Below the pieces are notes generated by a model, which had not been told where the DNA came from, ran no database searches, and was given only the letters and a program-made list of their open reading frames with translations. From Sympetrum striolatum (lineage: Eukaryota; Arthropoda; Insecta; Odonata; Libellulidae), in NCBI GenBank assembly GCA_947579665.1, contig OX388346.1, forward strand, positions 87,112,615 through 87,176,614: a DNA stretch of 64,000 bases, given 5' to 3'. The position numbers and the translations under genes were made by a program. Each line of letters opens with the position of its first letter. Within the stretch, counting starts at the first letter, position 1. Positions 25,952 to 38,572 of this stretch are shown here, piece after piece.

Positions 25952-28325
25952 AGAAGAATAAAATGGCGCATTACTGGATTACATTTCCATGCTCGACGTT
26001 CAACTTTTCAATATAAATAAGTCACCAAATTCCACATAGGTTAACGGGGCACTAAAATCCCTAGCTGACGCCATTTCCAACCCAACTCCTTCTCCTCCAA
26101 ACATACTAACATAAGAAGTGGAAATCAAAGTAGAAATAGAAAATCGAGGTTAGAGGAAGCAGTCTCCGTACTTGAGCTGTATTCTTCAGATGTCACAAAT
26201 AAAACAGATTCGAATCTGAGGCAAGACCGATTCCCACCCAAAGGGAAATACTCGCCGTCAAAATAAGATGACGATGGGATTCTATGGAAACATCACTCAA
26301 GATTCAATAATCGATGTGCAGAAACCCATCTTCTTCGATGGAAGCACCTGCTTTCGCTTCGCAGCGCAATATCTCCTTCACTTACCTCACTTAAGAATCT
26401 TCGATAAAAGGAACGACCAAGGATTCACCCAAAAACTGCCCTAAAGAAGATTCTCCAAAGGAAATCGAAGCATGGAATCACCAACCGTAAAACTTTACGA
26501 GGCCGGAAAAACGTTCGCTTTGCACTGCGATTCTCAGTCCTTCCACATTAAGACGCGTTCTCCCATTCACCATTAACAACGGCAAACACGCATCCGAAGT
26601 GGCAATGCCCCGAACTCAGGATCAAACCTCATCTACCGGGACACAAGCACTGAATTAAATGACGAAGAGAGACACATGGCTGTATGTATGTGTGATGGAG
26701 AGGTGGGTGGGGAGGAAAGGGGAAGCGATGAGAACCAACGGTGTCGTTCTCCATCTAGAAAACGACAAATGGAATGGGGAAGTAAAAGGAACGAAAACAG
26801 AAGTACGACTGACGATTTCACGAATTCATGTGCGACGGTGGCTATTTAGAACAAGTTGACTTAGAAACAGATAAAATTCATTACATGTAAGCTCACTTTC
26901 ATAATATCTCATTAAAAAACATTTCTCCTAATAAGAATACCTCGATTTAACAGGGTAAGCGAAAGCAAGTGAAACTTACAAGCTTATACAACACGACTGA
27001 AATTTGTATTAAGGTCAAAAATAATATATTGAGCAAAGTTACCACATATCATTACCCCATTAAAACAAAGATGCCAAGGAGAGATTGCAAACTTGATGAT
27101 TTGACCGCGAAAGAATACTGCTAATATGAGAAAAAGAACGATCTTTCTAAATTCATAAGTATCATAAAACGAAATATTGCCAGTAAATGATCATTCTGCA
27201 CAGTTAATAGAAATCATTTCGTGAAAATATGGGTTAGGAAAGATTTCTGATGGTAATAAAAACGAAAGTAACAACGAAGGTCATTAACAAATAGATAGTA
27301 ATATTTCCACAAGAAATTGAAAGTGATATTGGCTTTGATAAATGTAATATAATTGTGTATCAATGACATGGTAACTTACTATGGGATAAAAGTAAGCAGG
27401 AGCTCAAATATCATTAAGTAGTAATGTAAAATCTCATCATTTAATATGTTAATCTCCTACCAGACAATTATTACAGGGCAAAGAATAAATTCTCAATAAG
27501 TACCGAGGAAATAATTGCCGAAGACCAAGCAAAAAAGTTGAACGCATTTCTAAGGCATCGATTTTATCTTGCTTAATGGCCTATTACCCATCGTAATTGA
27601 AGCTTTCCCTTCTCCCACTATTAACCTCTGATATCAAAAATCCTATCCCAAATTCGATAGAAGACCATCTTAAATAGATGCGCGCACTAAAGAATTTCAC
27701 TCTCTATAACCGCTTGAAGAGTATCTGTAGTTAACATTTATACTCTTGATTAAGAGGTGAAAGTGGCCAACTGCGCAGTAATCCCTAATTCCATTTGATA
27801 ATTAGCCCTCCTGAGCTGCAGTATCGACTTACGTGAGAATATTTTTCGTCCTTAACTTCTTCCCATCGACCATTTTGTCTTTTTGGCCCTCATTTGCGCG
27901 TATCAGTTTCTCATCTGTTCACATGTATCTCGGATTACGAGAGTCACACGCGCCGAGGAAAAGAATCCTAGGGGATGACGTGGGATACGTCACGCTTATG
28001 GGCATCTCGTGATCGGCCGACCGTGAAGATGGGGAGAATGCGGTGACAGAAGAACGCTTTGACAGCTAGAACCTTTCTCCTACATTTTCAAACCTGTCTC
28101 CAATGAAATACACGACTATGCGTTTAACGCCCTAATCCAATATACACTACACTCCGTTATTCCATTCACCGACATCTTTTTACACCTAACAGCAGGGATT
28201 GTCATTAAATTTTTATTCTTCTAATTCGATTGTGATAATATCATGTTACTTCGACCTCTTCCGTACTACTCTCTTCACGAACAGTATATTGGCAACAACG
28301 GCAAGTTCTTTGTATTTTTACTTGT
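25952..28325. other. Non-coding stretch
   Basis: No gene was recognised. At 27976-27992 a TGACGT and an ACGTCA half-site face each other across five bases in a GC-richer patch (27950-28070), suggesting a possible regulatory block. The region 26640-26860 has overlapping short frames on both strands driven by purine bias. Confidence 0.35.
27976..27992. promoter_or_regulatory. Possible paired CRE-like half-sites
   Basis: TGACGTGGGATACGTCA is an imperfect palindrome of two CRE-like half-sites. It lies in a local GC-rich patch. A single 17-base match in 64 kb is not strong evidence and no promoter was identified nearby. Confidence 0.15.
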
Positions 28326-28329
28326 AATT

Positions 28330-28545
28330 TTTTTACTGTGTTATACTGTAAATCATATGTTGACATCTTCTGAGCATTACTTTTAGGTTTTCCAAGGTTT
28401 TTCACACTCCTCTTTGCGGTTGTTTACCTGCTACGGATACTTTTCCCTTAGTTTCACGTTATTGTTTTCCTACAGTCTCTCTTTTATCTGATTGTTACTT
28501 TCACTACTCCCACAATAAATAATTGTTTTTACTATCATTTGATGC
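28330..28545 (+). repeat. Unnamed dispersed repeat, copy 1
   Basis: The block AGGTTTTCCAAGGTTTTTCA followed by a CACTCCTC-type box, GGTTGTTTACCTGCT and a TTTTCC box recurs in the same order and orientation at about 55960-56040. Flanking sequence is also similar at lower identity (a TTTTTTA/TTTTGTAATG lead, then CACTACTCCC/CATCCACTCCTC). This indicates a dispersed repeat family of at least 200 bases. No coding, terminal repeats or tail were identified. Confidence 0.6.
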
Positions 28546-28549
28546 CGCA

Positions 28550-31090
28550 ACTCAACACCAAATATCAAAGGAACGTCGGGTTTTGTTGACTTAACAATTG
28601 TCTCAGGCTGAAGTTGATATTACAAACTTTGCGTAGCCATTAATTGTATATTTTATTATATAAGCTCAATACTTTCAGGCTTGGCTGAGTGGAAGTTAAT
28701 TTTCAAGACAAAATTCATTTATTTTTAATCGTAAAAATAAATTAATTTAGTCATATTTGATTATATTTTTAAATAATTATCAATAGTAAAAATATAACAA
28801 TAACAAGATTGTAGCAAGAATTTCATCGTTCTAGGAATAATATGAGTGATTTATTCACGATAGTACTGTCATCGATTAATAAACTGCATCGATTATCAAT
28901 AAGATGGAATTTAGAATAGTTGACTAAGCAGAAGCTGAAGATCATCCACGGTAACAATGTCGTTCCGCCAAAAATCGCAAGCAAAAAATTAATTTTAATA
29001 AAAAAACTAATCATTCACATTAAAAAAAATACGAATCCAATATTTTTAAAATATACTAAAATTTTTTCATACGATTTCATAAGAACGAATGCCTTACATC
29101 ATTCACCCCTTTTACTCGTCTTTTAACTCAAAATAAATATGATTCCCAATTGGATTCCAGTAATTTCCATTATTCCATATAAATGAAGCGAGTTTCAGAG
29201 ATATCGGTAGAGAAATGTCTTCAGGAAGTCCCTCACACTGTATTTTAATGACAAACATCAGTATCCTTGTGACAAGCTCATGTTCCGGGGAAATCAAATG
29301 TTAAAACTACCCCAGATATTACCCAATAATTTCCGATAGAACTTTTCGAAATATTTCTTTCGAATTCCTGCATTAATAATAAAGTTATAATTTTCAGATA
29401 CTCTCCTTCCTCAAAAAAATACTACGAAAATTTACTATTAATACGATGAGATTTAGATTTTTCATGGGACCAACACATCCTCGTAAAATTGAAAGGTACC
29501 TGTGGGTTGAAGTGAGAGAAAACGGTAAGAGGAAAGTGTGAATAATAAAAGAAGACGACCATCAACGCAAAGGGGAGAGAAAGAAAGTGCTGTTTGAATA
29601 CTTCAGCTGGGAGGAAAGGATTCCTTTGGCTTCTTTAATATTCTAGGTCGCTAAATCCTTCAAGCTAGATGGTCAAGGATGGCCACTACTACTCAAATAA
29701 GAAGCAATTTCTCTGAATAGTAAAGAAATATACCGATTTGAGACAGGAAAGTTTTCAAATATATTTCAAATGACACGTAACATATTCCAGACTTAGCGAA
29801 TGTAATTCGAATTCAAAATGAAATTTTTAATTAATTATTTTATTCATGAAACCAAGATGAAACTAAGTTGAGATTTTTAAATATGGATAGAATATTTTTA
29901 TTGGTGATAGCTCATTTATTTTTGTAGTTAATGAACGTAAGAATTTTTTAGTGTTATATACAACGGCAAAAGCCTTATCAATACTTAGCTACTTTTTGGA
30001 ATAACGTAATGAGATTAATTACTATTGATTAAAAAATCATTAGTCGTTAGGTAATTTTTCTTCTGCTAAGCAGCCTACCACAATCTATTTAGTATATGCC
30101 AATCTGATACATCATTTAATTTTCTATACGAAGAGAAGTACTTTTATAGATGGACATTGTAGAATATCTGCCTATATGATGAATGGAAATATTCCCCCCT
30201 CTGATTTCTACTTCCATAGGAATGAAGAATGTCGTCGACGTGGCCCTTTTCCATTTCCAGAGGCTAAAACAGTCCCAGCGACGGCTGCCATAAAAAGATC
30301 CATCTCATGATTCAGCATCTCTTTCGAAACCCCAGTGAATGACCACAAAAAGAGCGGCGTTTTTCTCCAATGAGTGAAATGCCTCGGAGACAATGTCTCA
30401 CCTCATTGACCTCACAGTTCGTCTGCCGGATTAAACACTGTAGAACTCATAATGGGGAGAAGGATTTCCATACAGATAGAAACTAAGTTAAACCACGAAG
30501 AAATACCAACCTACTTAATTGAGCGGATTTCTTGACAATACAATATAATTTATTTGATTTAAAACATTTATTGTAATTATTATCATTAGAAAAACACGTT
30601 ACATATGGGCAACTACTAAGTCCTGTCCATACAGGTAAGTCCACAATCCCCATATTGTCCGACTAAAGCACGCACTACACTACATCCCCGCATAAAACAG
30701 TCTAATCCTCTCCAATCAATAAAACATTTTCACAGAAATATAATCCCGAAGTCAATAAATTCATGTAAACTATATTGCAATTATTAATATTTATATTTAA
30801 GTCGTGGATGAGTCAAAAATAACTAAGTTTTTAACAATCAAGCAAATCGGTGGACGCGTTGAATTGTATAATCCATACACATGAATGGCTAGAGAAGAAG
30901 GAAGGGCACACGGTACATATAGTGGTACTCATATCTTTGTAGGATATCGTTTTGCACATTTATTTCATAGTAGTTGGAACTAAACAATAAAATGTGCAAA
31001 GAAGGGAGACTAATTTGTGTTCATCGATCATCGATGATTCAGCAGTCACCCTAAATGTACTGAGGGTGGCATAGTTTTCCAATTTTCATT
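28550..31090. other. Non-coding stretch
   Basis: AT-rich with no recognisable gene or transposon ends. Short overlapping frames near 28823-29297 have no domain. Confidence 0.4.
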
Positions 31091-31097
31091 CTTTTAT

Positions 31098-31905
31098 GAC
31101 TAATGGAATTTTAATATGGAGAAATTCTGTCTACTGAAAAATATTTTCATTAGTCAAAAGAGGGTTATTAGGGTTATTGGGAAAATTGGTAGAAGGCAAA
31201 CATGCAAGCCATATTTTAAGGAGTGGGGTATCTTGACAATGCCCTCAGCATATATTTATGCATGTGCAAACCTTATTCATCTCAACATAGAAAGATATTT
31301 AAAAAAATATATATATTCATGAACACTCTACGAGGGGTAGGTATATTTTGATGGACCCATCACATAGGCTAGGATTAACTGGTAGGATCTTTGAGATAAT
31401 GGCTTTAAAAATATACAATATGCTACCAGGTGAACTAAAGAATGTTAAGGGTGAATTGTTTTATAAGAGACAGAAAAAATACTTGCTTAGTTAGTCATTT
31501 TATAATGTAGATGAATCTGTTAATGAAAAGAAAATGTAATTTAGGTTAGGTGATTTGCTTATTTAGCTTATATTTTATTAAGAACTATAGTAAATTAATA
31601 TTTTGTGATTGTAATAAAATGTATGGAAGTGTAACATTTTTGTGAATGTTGAATAATGGTTGTAAATGTATATGTGATTATTGTGATAAGATGTATGATT
31701 TCTAATGTACACTCCTGGCCAAAATTAACGCAGCACCTCCCTAGCGATCCTAACGGCCGGTGCTGCGTTAATTTTGGCCAGGAGTGTACTTAGTGATCAG
31801 TTTATATGTAGTTTTAATTAATTGCAATGCAATTAATGACAGTGACCTTTCCTATACGTATTTTGTATGCCCTTGGAACAATAAATTATTATTATTATGA
31901 AAATA
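31098..31905 (+). mobile_element. LINE (non-LTR retrotransposon) 3' remnant
   Basis: The conceptual translation follows the C-terminal region that follows the reverse transcriptase in many non-LTR retrotransposons: IWRNSVY, then IFISQKRVIRVIGKIGRR and GILTMPSAYIYACANLIHLN (31116-31322), then after a frameshift at about 31318 HRLGLTGRI, KIYNMLPGELKN and, past an in-frame TAG, FYNVDES. About 300 bases of AT-rich 3' untranslated sequence end in a TTATTATTATTAT tail near 31900. At least two frameshifts and one stop show decay. It is 5'-truncated, as is usual for LINE copies. The Jockey/CR1/RTE assignment cannot be resolved by eye. A small MITE is inserted in its 3' region. Confidence 0.8.
31710..31786. 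mobile_element. 77 bp palindromic TA-flanked MITE
   Basis: Arms at 31707-31737 and 31759-31789 are perfect 31 bp reverse complements beginning GTACACTCCTGGCCAAAATT, with a 21-base centre. Excluding the flanking TA on each side, the element runs CACTCC...GGAGTG. TA duplication and the CTGGCCAAAATTA end point to a Tc1/mariner-type element reduced to little more than its two ends. It sits inside the 3' part of a LINE remnant, so it inserted later. Confidence 0.85.
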
Positions 31906-34900
31906 TGACTAACGTAGCAACGCAACTAAAATACTAAGGGAATCCGATTGGGACAGACAAGATGGCAAATGAAGAAAAAGAGATTATAAGCACTTTATAA
32001 GACGTACGCTAAAATTTTAACGTTTATGAAAATGCGCGATAGAATGGAAGGAGGCAGAGTACATCGGTATTTTTGCATAGGTTTTCAAGTAATCCTATTT
32101 GATATCAGTGATAAATCTTTCAGTAGGTCTTTCATTAAATACCGTCAACTTTTCCATTTACTATTCTCTCCCACAGAACTCTTCAATTCCCAGAAACTTT
32201 CCTAAATCTTTATTCGCTATCTTCCCGTAATATATTGCCCTTTCGTCCCAAATTCCCTCCGAAGATACGACCATACGTCCTCTTCTCAGATTATATCCAT
32301 TCCGTTTCTTTTTTCATATTTCATATATGTAAGCTCTTTATTTCCCCTGCTATCTTTTCATTTTAATCTTAATGATACGAAATATTGATTTCAGATTTTA
32401 GGATTCTATTCCATTCTAGGATTTTTCAATACTCGATATCCTTTTCTCGTTTCCTACAGGTCTCTCACTCAAAAGGGGTCTCCGTTATATTTCACAATTT
32501 TCTTCATTTGTTTTTTGACGTAGCATTCGCTTACGCAATCAAATTTCTAATTTAGAAAACTTTTCATTCGGCTATCCTTGATCTTACCATTTCTAAGATG
32601 ATACTGGAATCACCATCTACCGTATTCATCATAAAATACTCTAAACGCTAAGTATAAATGATCAACTTCAAAGCAAGTACTGAATGAGGATAATGTTCGG
32701 ATAGATGATTAACAATCATATTTTGAACACTTAATTTTATCATTTATACTAAGAATATTCATTCGTTCGATTTAGAAAACTTTGCAATGAAAATATACAA
32801 TAAATATTCAGTTCTACAAACGATGGAACTGTAAAAATTCCTTTTCCAGAATAATAAATACTGAATGACTAAATAAACGTTGAGAGATCGGACCTCAATT
32901 AATTCAGACTACTTAATGAGTTTTTCTACGAGTTATTTCCTCAGTTATTCCTCTATTTAATCACTTCTTCGCCTCATTTGGCCAAAAATAATGTTCGCGC
33001 CCATTTAAATTAAGCTAGACCTCAAAGTTGGATCAACAGTTTTCTCGAAGGTCATTCTCATACTTTCACTCTGCTTTCCCTTTTACCGAAAATTTGGAAA
33101 AAACTTTCACAGTTTCAGATTCCTCTCCCAAGATTTATTAATTACACTTATGAAAGTAAACGGAAAGACCATAACGCACACGTAGAGACTGTTTGTACGT
33201 ACCAGAAAAACAGAATGTATTTTTAGACGAGCTAAAACTGGGGTTATGAATACGACGCAACATGCAGCAATTTTATAGATAGACAGATTTTTTGCTTTTA
33301 AGCTGCGGATAAGCCTAACTGCTCGCTAATTGGTAAAATGAGATTTCCTTCACGATTAAACACATACCTTATTTCATTATTACTCAATTTGCTGCATACT
33401 CTAGCGACTGGTCCATTGCCGTTTTAAATTATGCATCTTTCCTACTTCTGATACACTCGCTTATTGTGGTATTTCATCTATTAACTAAACTAATGGCCTT
33501 TGGCATTCGCTTGGATCAGCTGGTTTTAAATATCTGAGAAGGTTTTATTAAAATTGTTTCAACGTGTTAAATCCGGTTAATCCAAAAAATTAATTATATT
33601 GATAAAAATATTTTCAATTGAGATTCAATGCTATACACAATGTAATGTGTGTAATAACCTTTCACCTCTTCACGAAGATGACACAATTAGTCAAATTCTA
33701 TTCCTGCAAAAACTCCTCGAAAAACCTATGAGGAACTCTGACCTGAATCTCCAAAATTAATGCCCCAACGGCAGTTGATTTTAATGATGCGAGTTATACA
33801 AACATTGGGAAAGAAATGTTTTCAATTGTAACCTTTCCATTTAATAATATCTAGTCATTAAATGGCTCCGTTAATTAAAATCGCTCAGTTAATGAAAATA
33901 CATATTTCATTTCGGGAAGGGAATGAAAGAAGTACAGCTACTGATAAGGGTCATCAGTTAAAAATTATGAATTTTACAGGTATTATTCAGCACCACAAAA
34001 ATTAATAACGAAGCGATACAATATATGAAATAGATACTGAATGAGAGTACCATTTTGAATTGATTGGGGAGCGTTGGAAGGATGTTTAAAAAGATTCCCA
34101 GAACTTGAACGAGAATGGAATCTAAGTCTGATTCATTAATTCATTCTTCATCATTTCCTAACTTTAAATTCCAGGCTCTTTTTCCTCCTCTTGGGCAACT
34201 TTCATGAGAAAAGTGTAGAACAGAAGCGAAGAGGAAAGAAAAAAATCAGCCGAGAGGAAATTCCGACTATGAAACTTGAGAATCTGTGAAAAGGTGTTCC
34301 GATTCGACTTTTCTATGAACCCAACGGCAGGATGATCACTCGATCCGCTCTGAAACTCGGAGTAAATTAAAATCGAGTCCATAGAAACGTCCAATTAGAG
34401 TCATAAAAGTCGGAGGAAGTAATTTCAACATCGGAAACGGGAAGAGTGATGCGAGAGTTGACTCTTCCTTTGAGCAAATGAGAATCGACTTGTTGAAGCG
34501 AAGGAACACAATAAGTTGGAAAACAAATACCATCATTTATCGAAATGAAAGGATTTAAATTAATGAAACAGTTAAAAATTACAGTTATTTACATTTTAAA
34601 TCAATGATACCATTGGAAATTACAGCCAGACGAATCCTTGGAATGAGGATATGGTTTTAAGAAATTCATCCTCAGCCACGTATTCCACTGGACAAGATAC
34701 TGTGTTGATATCATATCAATTCAGTTGGTCGGTTTCCTCAGTTATTACGGCTACTAAAACCCAATGATAATGGAACCACGGTTGTAAAATTATCGTTCAT
34801 CGTGCAAATAATTGTGCAGATTGTTTCTGTTTCACGATTTTTTCTTAATAACTTTATGAGAACTGTAATATTCTGAGCAATTCTATTTACCGTGAACGAT

Positions 34901-36625
34901 ATAGCTTCCGCAAAAATAAAGCTCGATATAAAATTAATTAGAAAGTAGGAATTATCAAACCAGAAAAGGAAATTTCGAAATTGATAACAACTTTGATTGC
35001 ATATCAAATGCAGGTATCACGAAGATGCTTAGTATCTTTCTAAGAAAAATTCGGCAATGAAATTATGAATTAGTAGTTTCATTCATAAATTAAGGAGCTG
35101 AAGTTAATCAAAGACTTTTAAATAACCATGAGATGCTGAGTGATTTCAAACTCTCAAATAAAAATAAAAGTTTCTTACACAGAGCACGTACCAGGTTATA
35201 TTTTCAAAATAGTGAAATTATAATTAATCTTCTAGCAAATCATATTGTGATGAAAGTAATGAGTGTAGAATGACAAGGATAAAAGGAACACAAAGAGTTT
35301 AGCGCAATATACAATAACATACGAAACACGATCACGGATCTATAAACTAAAAAGCCAAACCCGTAACCTTGTATTTGAAAATCAGAGACAATGAAAAGAG
35401 TAAACCTAGAGAAAGTGGAAAGATTCAATCGTTCGGAGGGAATAGATGCCCTTTAAATGTTCTCACTCATATAATAAAAATAGAAACTTCATCCCATACT
35501 TATTTTTCTTATAAATTATCATTGGTTTACACTCCTTCATCTTTAAACTAACTAATTAATAGCGGTACCCGACTGCATCTTAATTTTGAAATATGATTCA
35601 TCAAAACATGCATGGTGTGATGAATATTAACAACGATTAAAATAATAAAACAACAACAAAAAGATATGTGTAAGGTTCATTTTTCTTATAAGCAATACCC
35701 CTTAATTTTGTTAAGCCATTAATGTTTTAAATAATTGTCTTCCGGTGTGGGTAACAGGACATTTGCATCTCATATTTCGTCAAAAGCTTTGGGTATGGTT
35801 TAGCCTCTAAATGAGGCCAATCTCATTTACACTCTACGTTAACTGCAAATTCACACTAATGAGATACGAGCTGGGAAAACTTTACTCACTCCATCCTCAC
35901 CGTGGAAGATATCTCATGCGGTCAACAGTAGTTAAGGACCCGAGCTTTTATTTCTCATTACATTGAGGCAATTAAAAAATGTTCATATTCCATTAATCTA
36001 CACTATGAATTAGCCTACATCTCTATTCTATCAAAGGGTAGAATTAGTTTTGCCCACACACATTCAGGAAATAACGAGGTGATTATGTATAGTAAAATTA
36101 CGTATTTTATGGTATTTGGCCTTAAACTTAGCCGTATTAGTTAAGGGCGTAACCTACGAAGAAACCACTGTTTGTTAAAAAACGCCTAAATTTGTGCAAA
36201 TAAAACCAGAATTTTAAAATATTTCTCTATCTGCCATTAATTCTAGAAAAGTAAAAAATCAAACTCTGATTAATGCAATGCCTTTAAATACAAGTGAAAC
36301 TAGGGACACATAACATGGAATGGAATTTATATTCTCGTTAAAATTCTCACTAACGGTCGACGTCGGGTTTTAAGATTTATTCAAGTTTCGATAGAACCGA
36401 GTCGTTTATTTCCTACGCTAGAATAGGTAATACCTTTGACTTGATTTACATTTTGCATGCTTGAAACTTTCCAGAGAAAGAATTATTGATATTAACAAAT
36501 TTTCCGGAACATTATTATTATTATTCTGGAATCCCTACCTTTAAAAAGGGTATGAGAAACTGAATTCAAAAGAAATATTAACCGTTCAGAATGAAGGATC
36601 GGGTATCATACATGGCCTAAAGTTG
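31906..36625. other. Non-coding stretch
   Basis: Nearly 5 kb with no coding block, tRNA or transposon terminus recognised. The interval 32140-32350 is pyrimidine-rich. Frames at 34164-34536 and 34738-35007 (minus) are short and without domains. The run ATTATTATTATT at about 36515 is a short simple repeat. Confidence 0.4.
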
Positions 36626-36629
36626 CAGA

Positions 36630-36925
36630 GAATTCTAAGTGCATTAAATCATATATGGTAGATGAAATTTAAATTAAAGAATTAATTTCACACGTAAGTT
36701 AGTTTAGCGTTGTTTTTTTATGTGTGAAGAATAAAATAATAAATTAGTGTAGAAATGTATTATGATTATTTTCGATTAGATTTATAATGTACGAAGGTAG
36801 CAAAGTTTGTTTGAATTCAGGCTTGTTATATTAGATGTGTGTGTGTTTGTGTTGTATTATAGACAGTGGTTGGGCTGCCATCTTACGGTAGTCTAACAGC
36901 TGTAAATAATATTAAATAAATAAAA
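36630..36925 (+). repeat. Possible LINE 3' untranslated tail
   Basis: AT-rich sequence with a GTGTGTGT run near 36837-36852 is followed by GGGCTGCCATCTTACGGTAG and ends in TAAATAATATTAAATAAATAAAA. The ending resembles LINE tails elsewhere in the window, but no coding remnant precedes it. Confidence 0.3.
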
Positions 36926-38375
36926 TTCCTATTTGAATCTGATATGACCAAGCTCTACTTCGCGGAAGGGAGCCATACTAAATATAATAAAAACACTAAG
37001 TGAAACAGTTGGTGACTTTCACAGAATAAACATTCTGTAGAAGTTACTGTTTTTATTTTATTTAGTATGTTCCTACCTGAAATTAGTTATTTTTACAGTT
37101 TGGAGGTGTACTAGTAATAGCATAGGTAATTCCAATCAAAACAATTCCGATGAACTTAAATTAGTATCGAATGCGGTCATTTTGAATACAAACAGAAGCG
37201 CGATATATAATCCGCCCAACATAATCGGCGCAGTCATCTGCTGCCGCTCTGATTTGTTTGAGTCGGCGATAAGCTAACCCTTTATCGGGATTGAGGATTT
37301 ATTTCGGTCTTTTGGCACGGGCAGAATAGCCTTAATAAATCACGTTCGCCAGCTGAAGTAGGTCAACATTCCAGGATTTCCGATAAGCTGACGCACGAGC
37401 ATAATGCGATCACCTTTGGCTGCGGTCGAGATGCATTGAAAGCACTGAGCTGAATTCCGAATCAGCGCTTGGTGATTGGCGGTATTTATATCTGACTAAG
37501 AGGCGAACGGCGGGAAATTAGTTGCAAGTCATTGATACGAAAAAGACAAACTGCGTTACATTCCATAAATATTGTACATAGATGTTTAGATTTCTTCATA
37601 AATTATCGTAAGGTAAGACCGAAAGGAAAGACTGGAATACGAAACCATGCAAAATCGATTGCTGAACGGATCTCATCACGAAAAATCACGCGTACATCAT
37701 TGCGGCATTTTAGTCTCTTTCTGAAACAAATACCTTTATTTACATGATTATATTACCATTCCTCTAATGTCTCTTAATCTTATGTATGGTTAAATCTCTT
37801 ATCCAAATAGGAGAAATGGGAATTGATAAAAGAGATATATAGACGTATGAAATAGGAATATGTAAAAGTACAAACTATTTTTGTCGCTTAATTTCCTTTT
37901 TTATTTCATCTAACAACCGTTTGAGTTCCCTTAAGCTATATATATACGTGCTGGCTATTAGTATTATTAAGGTGGAAACGTGGTGAAAATGAGATGATAT
38001 TAAATATTAGATAAATGTGATAGTGGGTTAACTGTAAGACTAAATTTCGCCCAAATAGAGCCAAGATTATAATAATAATTATTATTTAGGTTTGGAGAGA
38101 ATTGTAACTGCTCACGTTCATCTTACAGGGCGTTTACCAACAACATTCAAATAATTTTTACGTGATAATACTTCACATTATTTTTATAAAATACATCTTT
38201 TCCATGCCTCATTTGCTAACTTTCACACTCTTTGGATCATATTCCCCCGAGGGGAATGAGATAATACGATGAAATGATACCACTATATAGTTATGGCAGA
38301 CAATAAGAAAACAATTATTACTGAGTAGATATGAATTTTAGTAAATGGGTGGGAATAACTGTGCAAAAATTCACT
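36926..38375. other. Non-coding, with a GATA-motif-rich patch
   Basis: No gene was recognised. A GC-richer patch at 37195-37515 contains several GATAAG or CTTATC-like words (for example near 37267, 37283 and 37382) and could be a cis-regulatory block. This is inference from composition only. Confidence 0.3.
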
Positions 38376-38396
38376 GTTTAAAAGTTTTTAATATCG

Positions 38397-38428
38397 CGAC
38401 CGGTTTTGGACGTTAGTCCATTATCAAG
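38397..38428 (-). ncRNA. Degenerate hammerhead-like ribozyme motif
   Basis: Minus strand: CTTGATAA, then TGGAC-TAAC-GTCCA (a perfect 5 bp stem with a 4-base loop), then AAACCGGTCG. A hammerhead core has CTGATGA, stem II and GAAA in this order, and Penelope-like elements are known to carry hammerheads in their terminal repeats. The core here has lost consensus bases in both conserved boxes, so activity is unlikely. The 53.37 kb copy is better preserved. Confidence 0.55.
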
Positions 38429-38446
38429 TATAGGAGGTATTCAAGA

Positions 38447-38448
<2 letters not shown>

Positions 38449-38528
<80 letters not shown>
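38449..38528. repeat. (AT)n(AC)n compound microsatellite
   Basis: About 65 bases of nearly pure AT/TA repeat with one phase break near 38479 are followed by about seven AC units. It lies inside the 3' region of the Penelope-like element. Confidence 0.95.
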
Positions 38529-38572
38529 ATGGTACAAAACCAAGCGACCAATCAGATTAGCAATTAGCGGTG

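Noticed and set aside
38449..38514. AT-rich run as a replication origin or similar
   Set aside because: It is a simple dinucleotide repeat inside a Penelope-like element.
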